Source: Chloroflexota bacterium
Lineage (GTDB): Bacteria > Chloroflexota > Limnocylindria > Limnocylindrales > CSP1-4
Reading direction: 5' to 3'
Length of the DNA: 14,355 bases
NCBI GenBank assembly: GCA_021785115.1
Contig: JAJYGO010000212.1
Coordinates: forward strand, 1-14,355
The position numbers were made by a program, and so were the translations under genes. Below, piece by piece: positions 1 to 6,880 of this stretch (positions within the stretch are counted from its first letter, which is position 1; every line of letters begins with the position of its first letter). The notes under the pieces are model-generated. The model saw only the letters and a program-made list of their open reading frames with translations. It was not told the origin of the DNA and ran no database searches.

Positions 1-47
1 GGCACGCGGCCATCCTGCCCGTTACGGGCCATCGTTGCAGTGGACAT
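1..47 (-). CDS. Start of an unidentified gene (15 codons visible)
   Basis: An ATG at 47 is preceded by a good Shine-Dalgarno sequence (GGAAGGAG, about 9 bases upstream), and the frame stays open to the window edge. The visible residues begin MSTATMARNGQDG. This is too short to identify. By position it could be the separate ATPase part of VirB4, the next conjugation gene, or the first gene of an insertion that interrupted virB4 (homology to VirB4 stops about 75 bases upstream). Confidence 0.55.
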   Translation of the reverse strand, partial: MSTATMARNGQDGRV

Positions 48-78
48 CAGTGCGGTCTCCTTCCCCGCCCTCGGGTGG

Positions 79-702
79 CTATTGAGTTCGGGGAAGTCGT
101 CTCACGCTATGTTGGCAGAGAGGGAAGCTCCGCCGCATCCGGATGAGATCCATGCCGAGAGGGAGCGTGGTGACCCACCCCTGCAGGGCGCGGAAGGCGA
201 GCGGCTGGGCGTCGAGAAGGAGCGACTGGCAGAGGGCACGAACCCGGGCGGAGGCCGCCTCCAGATCGTCCGGGTCATCGGCGTAGACGGTCAGGTACAG
301 GCCGACCCGGAACAGCTTCTCCTCCCCCCGCGCAAGGCGCGCCGCGAGGTCGGCGGCATCGACCGCCGCTGTCTCAACCTCGGGATCGACCAGGCGCCCC
401 TTGGACCGGTCGAGCCTGCGCCCCGATTCCAACCGGGCGAGCTGGCGCCGCAGGCGGTCCGCGGCAACCGCAGGGGGCGTGGGCTCGATGTGCAGGGCCA
501 CGTCCAGGCGGTCCGGATGGGTGAGGAGCGGCTCCAGCCAGCCCAGCCCCACCTCCCGGGGGTACCCGACGACCGCGAAGCTCCGGCACAGGCATGCTCC
601 GAGCGACAGTCCGTCGGCGCGGACCTCGACCGCGTCGGGACCGATCAGCGCGCCCGGGTGGCGCCGGTGCCTTCCTTTGATGGGGCCGCGGATCGCTGTC
701 AC
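79..702 (-). CDS. VirB4/TraC-type ATPase, N-terminal domain only (207 aa)
   Basis: VirB4 proteins are the ATPases that power type IV secretion and conjugation. This protein carries the N-terminal domain as found in actinobacterial elements: the GYPREVGLGWLEPLL segment, the RLRRQLARLESGRRLD segment, and the LQGWVTTLPLGMDLIRMRRSF stretch near residues 172-193. In the family this last stretch is normally followed by the linker and a P-loop ATPase domain. Here the protein instead ends after 14 unrelated residues, with no Walker A motif. The GTG start at 702 overlaps the stop of the PrgI gene (GTGA), which suggests translational coupling. Either the ATPase domain is a separate downstream gene, or the gene is truncated. 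Assignment to the VirB4 N-domain rests on recalled family motifs. Confidence 0.75.
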   Translation of the reverse strand: MTAIRGPIKGRHRRHPGALIGPDAVEVRADGLSLGACLCRSFAVVGYPREVGLGWLEPLLTHPDRLDVALHIEPTPPAVAADRLRRQLARLESGRRLDRSKGRLVDPEVETAAVDAADLAARLARGEEKLFRVGLYLTVYADDPDDLEAASARVRALCQSLLLDAQPLAFRALQGWVTTLPLGMDLIRMRRSFPLCQHSVRRLPRTQ

Positions 703-1646
703 GGAAGGCCCCCGTGGATGACGGCGCTCGGGGACGCCAGGCTCGAGGGGCGGGGGCGGCCCGGGGCGAGGGCGTGAGCCAGGACAGCCGAGGCCGACTC
801 CTCGTCCAGCGGGCTGAGCACGACGCCGGCGGCCGCGATGGCACTCGCAGCCTCCTCCGCTCGGCGCCGGAGGCTCGTTGCTGCGACCTCGGCGTCGCGC
901 CCGGCTGGACCGGCGGGTTCTTGCAGCACGATCAGGACCTCGCGCCGGAGCAGGCTGCGGGTGGCACTGAGTTCGGAGAGGAACCGGGCGTGCTCTCGCG
1001 CAGCTTCCTCGAGCCGCGGGTGGGGCAGCCCGCCGGCGGCCTCCAAGAGATCCGCGACGGCGACGGACAGGTCCACCGGTTCGGCCCGCACCAGCACCTG
1101 CAGCGGCGCGGTCAAGGCGTTGCACATCCGGGCGAACCCCGCGACCAGGGCCTGCTGTTCGGCGGGTGTTCGCAAAGCGAAGGTCACGGTGGACGCGCGG
1201 GCAACGAGCGCGCATCCGTCGGGGCCGAGATCGACGATCCCCTCGGCGAGGACTCCCTCGAGCGGGAGACGAAGCGGCTCGGGCCGCGGGCTGGGGTCGG
1301 CGCCGGTCCAGGCCGGAGCGGCCGGCACGCCCTCGGGCGCCGGGACCAGGCGGCGCGGGCTCCGGGCGTGGCGTAGGGCGGCCAACGCCAGCCGGTCCAG
1401 GCTCGCCCCGCCGCGGCGGCCGAGGGCGAGGACGGCGGCCACGGTGGCGACCGGGAGGGCGAGCGCGGCGAAGACCGGAAGCGGGACCACCCGGCGCGTG
1501 GCCTCGTAGGCGGACCAAAGGACCGCCGCCGTGACGGCGAGGATCGCGAGCTGGCGGGCGGTGAGGCCGGCCAGGATCCGGTCCTCCCGTTCGACGTCCG
1601 CCGGGATCCGCACGCGGTCGCGGTCGGAACCGGACACCCCGATCAC
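699..1646 (-). CDS. PrgI-family (VirB3-like) conjugation membrane protein, 315 aa
   Basis: PrgI-type proteins are inner-membrane components of Gram-positive type IV secretion systems and work next to the VirB4 ATPase. The characteristic N-terminal motif is present (RVRIPADVEREDRILAG, residues 11-27), followed by two membrane spans at roughly 31-48 and 53-76. After them comes a cytoplasmic region of about 235 residues with a segment (residues about 155-175, GFARMCNALTAPLQVLVRAEP) that resembles the TraC/VirB4 N-domain, so this may be a PrgI plus VirB4-like fusion, a common arrangement in actinobacterial elements. The start is the GTG at 1646, which overlaps the TGA of the TrbL-like gene; another GTG lies three codons in. 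The end overlaps the VirB4-N start by GTGA. Confidence 0.8.
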   Translation of the reverse strand: MIGVSGSDRDRVRIPADVEREDRILAGLTARQLAILAVTAAVLWSAYEATRRVVPLPVFAALALPVATVAAVLALGRRGGASLDRLALAALRHARSPRRLVPAPEGVPAAPAWTGADPSPRPEPLRLPLEGVLAEGIVDLGPDGCALVARASTVTFALRTPAEQQALVAGFARMCNALTAPLQVLVRAEPVDLSVAVADLLEAAGGLPHPRLEEAAREHARFLSELSATRSLLRREVLIVLQEPAGPAGRDAEVAATSLRRRAEEAASAIAAAGVVLSPLDEESASAVLAHALAPGRPRPSSLASPSAVIHGGLP

Positions 1647-2833
1647 CCCAGCGCCGCCGCTCCCGCCCGGAGAGCCTTGTACACCACCACGTCCTTGACG
1701 ACCCGGGCGGCCGTGCTCGGCCGGTACCCGGTGCCGGAGAACACGGCGCGCGCCGCCCAGGCGGGAATGCGGATCAGGACCCACAGCAGGCAGCAGGCCA
1801 CCAGCACGTCGACGAGCCCGCCGGTAGTCGACAGTCCGAGGGCGGCGTGGCCGTCCGGCGCGAAGAACACGCGAAGCGCCGCGATGAGCACCAGGGACTG
1901 CCCGACCTGCACGGCCAGGCACGCCGCCATGGCTCGCCACCACAGTCGGGCCAGGCCCTCGGTCTGGGGAAGGGCGTGGCAGATAAGCGCGAGCGGGGCT
2001 GCGGCCACGAGCAGTACCAGCAGGGCAACCCGGATCACGTAGATGGCCAGGAGCACCACGGCGAGGACGGCCACGACCAGGCCGAGCAGGATGAGGAAGA
2101 TCCCGCCGGTCCCGAGCGGCGTGAGCACCAGCTCGCGCATCACCGAGGTCGCGCCGGCAGGGGACACGCCCTGGCCGAGCAGGGCTTCGGAGAAGGCGTT
2201 CGAGAGATTGATGGCCTGCCCGACAAGCAGCAGGCTCGCGTTGGCGGCGACGGCTGCCACCACGACGCGTGGAGCGATGTCCTTCGCGGCATAGCGGGTC
2301 TGCAGCGTCTCGTGGCTCATCACCAGCGCGCCGCCGGCCAGGACCAGCAGCACGAGAGCGGCGTTCGCGATCCCGGCGGCGAGCCCCCACAGGTCGGCCA
2401 CCCGGCCGGGGCCGGAGAGGTCGGGGGTGGCGAACACGGTGCGGCCGAGCAGCGCGAGCACCGGGTTCAGCGCGGAGGTCACCAGGTCGCGGAACCAGTT
2501 GTCGATGGCCTGCTCGATGTGCCCGGCGATGTCGAAGAACCCGGGGCTTGAGGATCCGGGGACGTTCACGGTGGTCGGAGGACCCGTCGCGCCGGGGGTC
2601 GGGACGCCCGGTGCTCCCGGGCCCGGCTGGATCCCCGGCGGCGGGCTTTGTGACGGGGCAGTGGAAGCGGCGGGAGATCGCACCCCGGTGGTAGGAGCAG
2701 GTGATGCCGGCGTCGGCGACGGTCCCGGCCGGGCCTCGGCGCGCCCCGCGCCGAGAAGCAGTAGTGCGGCGAAGACGACCACCGCCGCGCCGCGCCTGGG
2801 CAACCGTCGAAAGGACGAAGATCGCCTCTTCAT
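1643..2833 (-). CDS. TrbL/VirB6-like conjugation membrane protein with secreted Pro-rich N-terminus, 396 aa
   Basis: VirB6/TrbL proteins form the polytopic membrane platform of type IV secretion channels. The protein starts with a basic N-terminus and a hydrophobic signal segment (residues about 15-34, possible cleavage after AEA), then a Pro/Ser/Thr-rich stretch (36-97), then an amphipathic segment (FFDIAGHIEQAIDNWFRDL, 99-117) typical of the family. About six membrane spans follow (roughly 150-172, 187-210, 243-268, 270-287, 303-323, 338-355). The ATG at 2833 overlaps the TGA of the pilin gene as ATGA. It ends in GAAALG, overlapping the next start as GTGA. The long Pro-rich region may reach into the cell wall; that is inference. 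Confidence 0.82.
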   Translation of the reverse strand: MKRRSSSFRRLPRRGAAVVVFAALLLLGAGRAEARPGPSPTPASPAPTTGVRSPAASTAPSQSPPPGIQPGPGAPGVPTPGATGPPTTVNVPGSSSPGFFDIAGHIEQAIDNWFRDLVTSALNPVLALLGRTVFATPDLSGPGRVADLWGLAAGIANAALVLLVLAGGALVMSHETLQTRYAAKDIAPRVVVAAVAANASLLLVGQAINLSNAFSEALLGQGVSPAGATSVMRELVLTPLGTGGIFLILLGLVVAVLAVVLLAIYVIRVALLVLLVAAAPLALICHALPQTEGLARLWWRAMAACLAVQVGQSLVLIAALRVFFAPDGHAALGLSTTGGLVDVLVACCLLWVLIRIPAWAARAVFSGTGYRPSTAARVVKDVVVYKALRAGAAALG

Positions 2834-3171
2834 CCGCCCACCACCGAGCGCAGGATCGACACGATCACCGGGGCGAGCGCGGCAAGCGCGTACCCGATGG
2901 CGGCCGACTTGAGCGCGGTCTTGGCCTTCTCCACCTGCACGGGATCCCCACCCGCCGTCAGGTAGCGGATGCCGCCGATGGTCAGAAAGAGTGTGGCCAG
3001 CGCGGCGAGGATGCCGATCAGCCAAGTGCGAAGCGCGTTCAGCACCCCGGTTAGCGTGGGCCCTCCCGCGGCCTGGGCCAGCGCCGGCTTCGCCAGGGTG
3101 ACGAGGAGTGCCACGGCGGCGAGGAGCGCGGGTACGCCGGTTCTGATCAGCCTTCGCAGTCTCGTGGTCAC
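2830..3171 (-). CDS. VirB2/TrbC-type pilin-like small membrane protein, 113 aa
   Basis: It has the shape of a conjugative pilin subunit: a basic N-terminus, a signal segment ending ALA|QAAGG (near residue 32), then two hydrophobic segments (about 47-66 and 88-107). A GGIRYLTAGGDPVQVEKAK turn lies between them and is typical of the Gram-positive TrbC/T4SS-pilin family. It lies between the sigma-like regulator and the TrbL gene, which is the usual place. The start is uncertain: the GTG at 3171 is the first plausible codon, but the AAAGGA just before it is closer than normal, and the frame stays open further upstream inside the regulator's 3' end. The stop overlaps the TrbL start (ATGA). Confidence 0.78.
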   Translation of the reverse strand: MTTRLRRLIRTGVPALLAAVALLVTLAKPALAQAAGGPTLTGVLNALRTWLIGILAALATLFLTIGGIRYLTAGGDPVQVEKAKTALKSAAIGYALAALAPVIVSILRSVVGG

Positions 3172-3179
3172 TCCTTTCG

Positions 3180-4076
3180 TTAGGCAGATGGCTTGGGTGA
3201 GCGGGCCGACCGGATGGGGGCGCGGCTTCGACCGAGTGGGCCGTCTGTCACCTCCTTCTGGGTGATCCGGTCCGAGCGCAACCGCGGCCGCCGGTCGAGC
3301 CGACGTCCCCCTCGAGGCCGGCCCGCACCCGAAGAACCGGGGATCCGGGGGGCTTTGGCGACAATCCCTCCGCGGAGCCAGGTCACCAAGGCGCGCTCGG
3401 CCCTTGCACGTCGGGCCTTGATCGCGGCATAGCTCACCCCGGACACCTCCGCTGCTTCGCGAAGGTTGAGCTCTCCGAGTCGGGTGGCACCGATCAGCTC
3501 GGCGTCCTCCGCGCACACCACGCCCTCGGCCATGGCCCGCTGAAGCACCAGGTCGGGGTGGCCGAAGGGGCGGGGCGGTGCCGCCGAGTGAGCGAGCAGC
3601 CTCGAGCGATCCTGCTCGGCGAGTTCCTCGCGGATCAGGTGCTCGGCCGAGCGCCTCGCCGCCCACACCAGACGAGCCGCCGGTCGCGATCTACCCGGGC
3701 ATGCGGCGCCGATGGCGGCGACGAGGCCGGCCAGCATCTCGGCCTGGATGTCGTCGGCCCTGTCCGGGCAAGCCCGAACGAGCGAGGTCGATGCACGGCG
3801 CAGCCCCGGGAGCAGCATCCCCGTGAGCGCAACCACCCAGACGCCTCCTTGGAGCTGTGCCCTCCGCAGCAGCGTGTCCAGGACCGCGTCGCGGACCGCG
3901 TAGGAGGTGGAAGGGTGGAGCACCCTGGACCGGAGTTCGGGCGGTGTGATGGGGCGCCTCGGAAGCCCCGCGACGTCGGCGCCGCTGATCGTGAGCGGGT
4001 GTGGATCTTCGGCGAGCAGCGCGAACGCTTCCTCCAGGGCGTTGAAGGGTGACGCGCTTTCGTGATCTCGAGGCAT
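3180..4076 (-). CDS. Sigma-factor-like DNA-binding regulator of the transfer operon, 298 aa
   Basis: No strong family match is recalled. The layout resembles an ECF-like sigma factor. A helical region (residues about 78-150, with RADDIQAEMLAGLVAAIG) could be a sigma-2-like domain. A C-terminal helix-turn-helix (residues about 188-233, ELNLREAAEVSGVSYAAIKARRARAERAL) looks like sigma region 4. A very Arg-rich tail of about 55 residues follows. It is the first gene of the conjugation operon and lies 8 bases upstream of the pilin start, so a role in controlling transfer genes is likely but inferred. The ATG at 4076 was chosen because AAAGGAG lies 6 bases upstream; both sit in a perfect hairpin (separate entry). 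Confidence 0.6.
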   Translation of the reverse strand: MPRDHESASPFNALEEAFALLAEDPHPLTISGADVAGLPRRPITPPELRSRVLHPSTSYAVRDAVLDTLLRRAQLQGGVWVVALTGMLLPGLRRASTSLVRACPDRADDIQAEMLAGLVAAIGAACPGRSRPAARLVWAARRSAEHLIREELAEQDRSRLLAHSAAPPRPFGHPDLVLQRAMAEGVVCAEDAELIGATRLGELNLREAAEVSGVSYAAIKARRARAERALVTWLRGGIVAKAPRIPGSSGAGRPRGGRRLDRRPRLRSDRITQKEVTDGPLGRSRAPIRSARSPKPSA

Positions 4077-4107
4077 GGCGGCTCCTTTCAGTTGAAGGAG
4101 CCGCCAT
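4075..4107 (-). promoter_or_regulatory. Perfect 13-bp hairpin masking the RBS and start codon of the sigma-like gene
   Basis: ATGGCGGCTCCTT and AAGGAGCCGCCAT are exact inverted repeats separated by 7 bases. In the minus-strand transcript the 3' arm contains the AAGGAG Shine-Dalgarno core and the first two bases of the ATG, so the folded RNA would block translation initiation. The 5' arm also carries an ATG. It could be an RNA switch, or an operator for a dimeric repressor bound at the start of the operon. Confidence 0.7.
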
Positions 4108-4144
4108 TGAGCGTCGGGGCCTCCAGCAGACTTCCCGCGGTTCT

Positions 4145-4219
4145 CCATCAGATGCGCCCTCCATCAGGCTTGATGGAGAAGCGCGCCGCGGCCCATCAGG
4201 GTCGATGGGAACCTGATGG
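4145..4219. promoter_or_regulatory. Array of CCATCA/TGATGG operator-like repeats
   Basis: CCATCA occurs at 4145, 4161 and 4193 and its complement TGATGG at 4171 and 4214. Two 16-bp palindromic units are seen: CCATCA-4-TGATGG (4161-4176) and CCATCA-4-CGATGG (4193-4208), with centres exactly 32 bp apart. A half site at 4145 abuts the first. CCATCAGG at 4193 also pairs with CCTGATGG at 4212. The array lies upstream of the conjugation operon and downstream of the winged-helix gene. It is a likely binding site for one of the two regulators; part of an oriT is the alternative. Confidence 0.6.
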
Positions 4220-4250
4220 GTTCATGGAAGTAGCCAGGTCAGCCGCACGA

Positions 4251-4284
4251 GGAAGGGGTCCCGTCGGGCGGCGGGACCCCTTCC
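4251..4284 (-). terminator. Strong hairpin after the winged-helix regulator gene
   Basis: GGAAGGGGTCCCG and CGGGACCCCTTCC are perfect 13-bp arms around an 8-base loop, starting 21 bases past the stop codon of the winged-helix gene. There is no T-tract on the minus strand, as is common for actinobacterial terminators. It would insulate the conjugation operon from read-through. Confidence 0.6.
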
Positions 4285-4305
4285 ACTGATCCGCCGGAAG
4301 AACGA

Positions 4306-4788
4306 CTACTTCTTTCCGGCCTTCCCGGATCGGGCTTGGTACGTGCGAGGTCGCTCGGCGACCTTCACGACGCCGCCTGCGGCGACGAGCCGCTCGAGTG
4401 CGTTCCCCACCGCTCCGGCGGACTTGCCGCCGAGAGCCTTCGCCACCGCCGTCGGGGTGAGTCCGGCCTCTCGGTGCCCCCGCAGGTGCGCGAGGACCAT
4501 CCCGGCCAACTCGCCCTTCGCGAGACGCGAGCCACCCGTCGCAGTCCGCACCCGGCGGGTGCCGCTCGCCGGTGGCAGCGACCAGCGATCCGGCAGGCGC
4601 CGGGCGCCGTCGCGGCCGCCAGGAGTCCGGCTGGCCTTGCCGTCGGCCTCAAGTGCGGTGAGGGCCTTGGTGGCGGTGGATCGCCCGATCCCGGCGGCCT
4701 CAGCGATCTCGGCCGCTGTGCGGCCGGTGCGCCGTGACAGGGCGCCCAGGGCCGCCTCGGCGGCGCTGGCGCTGGATGTGCGTGCCAT
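4306..4788 (-). CDS. Double winged-helix DNA-binding regulator, 160 aa
   Basis: Two helix-turn-helix units are visible. The first spans residues about 10-70 (LSRRTGRTAAEIAEAAGIGR then STATKALTALEADGKASR); the second spans about 93-150 (GMVLAHLRGHREAGLTPTAV then NALERLVAAGGVVKVAERPR). Both have the shape of MarR-like winged helices, with a basic tail. Such proteins recur in actinobacterial conjugative elements and probably act as regulators; the CCATCA palindromes just downstream are a candidate target. The ATG at 4788 has a clear ribosome-binding site (GGGAGG, about 6 bases upstream). It is transcribed toward the conjugation operon but is separated from it by about 230 bases with a hairpin, and it diverges from the methyltransferase genes. 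Confidence 0.75.
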   Translation of the reverse strand: MARTSSASAAEAALGALSRRTGRTAAEIAEAAGIGRSTATKALTALEADGKASRTPGGRDGARRLPDRWSLPPASGTRRVRTATGGSRLAKGELAGMVLAHLRGHREAGLTPTAVAKALGGKSAGAVGNALERLVAAGGVVKVAERPRTYQARSGKAGKK

Positions 4789-4941
4789 GTCGGCCTCCCT
4801 TCTCCCCGGTGGTCGTCCGGGACCGGAGGGGTTACCTCGATTCGGCCGGTGATCTCAAGCGGGCCCTGGCCGGGATTTGTGACGGGCGGGTGCCTTTGGC
4901 GCGGTTCATGAGGTGGCGCAACCGCGGTCGTGGGCGAGCCC
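4789..4941. other. Divergent intergenic region between the regulator and methyltransferase genes
   Basis: This 153-bp region must hold the promoters for the winged-helix gene (minus) and the methyltransferase pair (plus). I see the regulator's ribosome-binding site at its left end and a small inverted repeat (GAGG-GGTTA-CCTC, near 4826-4838). No convincing -35/-10 pair is visible. The methyltransferase start lacks a clear Shine-Dalgarno sequence. Confidence 0.35.
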
Positions 4942-5832
4942 ATGGCCACAGCCACATCTATCCACCGGCAGAAACCTGGTCGCGACGCGATTCCACTCGC
5001 CGTTTGGCCGGTCGCCCAGACCTCGGCCCAATACCAGCGAGCCGGCCGCTACCACCCCGGCTGCTCCGCACACCCGGGCAAGATGCTCCCCGAGCTCGCC
5101 CGCCGGATCGTCGCCGAGTACTCGACGCCGGACGCATTGGTGGTTGATCCGATGGCCGGAATCGGCACCACCCTCGTGGAGGCGGCGGCTCTTGGCCGAA
5201 GAACCGTCGGCATCGAGCTCGAGGAGCGTTGGGTGGCGCTGGCCCGCGAGAACCTCGCCTACACGCTGACGCCCGGGCAACGGGGCCTGGCAAGGATCCG
5301 GCGCGGCGACGCCCGGCGCCTACCGGCCCTGCTCCGGGAGCTGGCCGGGACCGTCGACCTCGTTGTGGTTTCGCCGCCCTACGCCTGCGATGCGGGCGTG
5401 ATCGACAAGCCCGCCTGGCACTCGGGCCGGCGCCTGTGCGACGCGGGCACCCTCAACTACTCGGGCGACAGGGCCAACCTCGGGCATGCCCGAGGTCGGG
5501 CCTATGCGGTCGCGATGGAGGACGTCTACGCCGCCTGCTTCGCGGTGCTCCGACCCGGCGGGCTGCTCGTGACCGTGACGAAGAACACTCGCCGCGCCGG
5601 GAGGCTCTTCGACCTGGCCGGTGAGACGGTCAGCGTGGCCCGTGCGGCCGGGTTCACCTACCTCCAGCACGTGATCGCGCTCCTGGCGGCCATTCGAGAC
5701 GGCGGGCTTCGTGCCCGTCCCTCGTTCTGGCAGCTCACCCAGACCCGCCGAGCACGCGCCCGTGGAGAGTCCGTGCACCTCGTCGTTCACGAGGACGTGT
5801 GCGTGTTCGAGAAGCCGGGGGTGGTCAGGTGA
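4942..5832 (+). CDS. SAM-dependent N4/N6-type DNA methyltransferase, first of a tandem pair, 296 aa
   Basis: It is likely to transfer a methyl group from S-adenosylmethionine to an exocyclic base nitrogen. The N-terminal HPGKMLPELARRIVAEY (44-60) resembles motif X, followed by motif I DPMAGIGTTLVEA (69-81), an acidic residue in GIELEERW, and the catalytic SPPY tetrad (144-147). The order (SAM-binding motifs before SPPY) differs from that of beta-class enzymes with which the motifs otherwise agree; it fits gamma-like or Trm11-like enzymes. At 296 residues there is little room for a large target-recognition domain. ATG at 4942 is preferred; GTG at 4930 is in frame. The stop overlaps the next start by GTGA. 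No restriction nuclease is adjacent. An RNA substrate is the main alternative. Confidence 0.75.
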   Translation: MATATSIHRQKPGRDAIPLAVWPVAQTSAQYQRAGRYHPGCSAHPGKMLPELARRIVAEYSTPDALVVDPMAGIGTTLVEAAALGRRTVGIELEERWVALARENLAYTLTPGQRGLARIRRGDARRLPALLRELAGTVDLVVVSPPYACDAGVIDKPAWHSGRRLCDAGTLNYSGDRANLGHARGRAYAVAMEDVYAACFAVLRPGGLLVTVTKNTRRAGRLFDLAGETVSVARAAGFTYLQHVIALLAAIRDGGLRARPSFWQLTQTRRARARGESVHLVVHEDVCVFEKPGVVR

Positions 5833-6668
5833 CCGTGGAACTTCCTCTGTCGGTGTGGTCCACCGCGCAGACACCAGCGCGCCCTCAACGAGCCGGGCGG
5901 TACCTGCCTGAGTCGGTGAGACACCCGGCGAGGATGCTGCCGGCGATCGCCCAGACCGCGATCACGGAGTACACGGCCCCGGGCGATCTCGTCCTCGATC
6001 CGATGTGCGGGATCGGGACCACCCTGGTCGAGGCAGTCCACCTCGGACGCGATGCCATCGGCATCGAGTATGAACCGGTGTGGGCAGACCTCGCCCGGGG
6101 CAACCTCGACCACGCGCGGAAGAGCGGCGCCACCGGGCACGGCGAGGTCATCACCGGCGACGCGCTGCACCTGAGCGAGCTTGTCGCCCCGGCGATCCGC
6201 GGACAGGTCGCTCTGGTGCTGACCTCACCGCCCTACGGGGCGTCGGTACACGGCCAGGCCAAGCCACAGCCGGGCGCTGGGGTGCTCAAGGCTCACGATC
6301 GGTACTCGACGGACCCGGCGAACCTCGCCCACCAGCCCGTTGGTCGGCTGCTGGACGCGCTCGCCTGCATCCTCGCCGCGTGCCGGGATCTGCTCCGGCC
6401 GGGCGGAGTCGCGGTTCTCACAGCCCGCCCGTTCCGTCGGGCCGGGGAACTGATCGACCTGCCGGCCGCTGTTCTTCGATGCGGGGATGAAGCTGGCCTG
6501 GTGCCCTACGAGCGCAACGTCGCTCTCCTCGCCGGGCTGCGCGAGGACCACCTCGTGCCGAGGGCGTCGTTCTTCGCGCTCGAACAGGTTCGCCGTGCCC
6601 GGCGGGCCGGCCGGCCGTTGCAAGTGATCGCCCACGAGGACGTGCTTGTGTTCCGGAGGCCTCGGTGA
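5829..6668 (+). CDS. SAM-dependent N4/N6-type DNA methyltransferase, second of a tandem pair, 279 aa
   Basis: This is a clear paralogue of the preceding protein. It shares the VWxxAQT...QRAGRY start, HPARMLP (32-38), DPMCGIGTTLVEA (57-69), GIEYEPVW, SPPY (133-136), LLRPGG and the HEDVxVF ending. Identity looks strongest around motifs I and IV and weak between SPPY and LRPGG, where a substrate-recognising segment may differ. The GTG start at 5829 overlaps the TGA of the first gene (GTGA), so the two are co-translated. Two differing copies may each methylate one strand of an asymmetric site, or two different sites, possibly protecting the element from host restriction; this is inference. Confidence 0.75.
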   Translation: MTVELPLSVWSTAQTPARPQRAGRYLPESVRHPARMLPAIAQTAITEYTAPGDLVLDPMCGIGTTLVEAVHLGRDAIGIEYEPVWADLARGNLDHARKSGATGHGEVITGDALHLSELVAPAIRGQVALVLTSPPYGASVHGQAKPQPGAGVLKAHDRYSTDPANLAHQPVGRLLDALACILAACRDLLRPGGVAVLTARPFRRAGELIDLPAAVLRCGDEAGLVPYERNVALLAGLREDHLVPRASFFALEQVRRARRAGRPLQVIAHEDVLVFRRPR

Positions 6669-6778
6669 ACAAGACCGCGATCCGACGCGGGGAAATCAGC
6701 CCAGACGCCGGCAAAGCGGAGCGCTCTTCGTGCTGGCACCGCACGCTGTGCCACGCGATCTGGAACAAGAGCGCGTGA
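6665..6778 (+). CDS. Possible small protein, 37 aa
   Basis: A GTG overlaps the TGA of the second methyltransferase (GTGA) and opens a 37-codon frame containing a CWHRTLCHAIW segment; its own TGA at 6776-6778 again forms a GTGA with a further open frame. The position fits the coupled style of this element, but there is no ribosome-binding site of its own and no recognised homologue. It could be chance. Confidence 0.25.
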   Translation: MNKTAIRRGEISPDAGKAERSSCWHRTLCHAIWNKSA

Positions 6779-6804
6779 CGCGCGCCGACTTCGTGCCCGG
6801 GCGG

Positions 6805-6834
6805 TTGACATCGTCGGACTGGTCGAGGTCTCAT
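6805..6834 (+). promoter_or_regulatory. Candidate sigma-70 promoter for the recombinase leader
   Basis: A perfect TTGACA (6805-6810) is followed after 18 bases by TCTCAT (6829-6834; four of six matches to TATAAT). Transcription would start near 6841, about 40 bases before the GTG with the strong ribosome-binding site at 6861-6876. Confidence 0.45.
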
Positions 6835-6880
6835 CCCCTGCCCCGATCCAGGACCGGTTCAGGGGGGAGGGAAGGGAATC

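Noticed and set aside
79..1518. Long minus-strand frame extending upstream of the VirB4 N-domain
   Set aside because: Only the part from GTG 702 has family homology; the upstream part overlaps the PrgI gene out of frame and is Arg/Pro-rich, as expected from high-GC shadow frames.
3245..3259. Near-perfect Shine-Dalgarno sequence (AGAAGGAGGTGA) on the minus strand inside the regulator's 3' end
   Set aside because: No ATG or TTG lies at a usable distance; the only GTG is inside the motif itself and would give a 23-residue tail peptide of the same frame. Kept only as an oddity.
4251..4284. Hairpin as an origin-of-transfer element
   Set aside because: Its place just after a stop codon and its perfect stem fit a terminator better; no relaxase gene or nick-site consensus is visible nearby.
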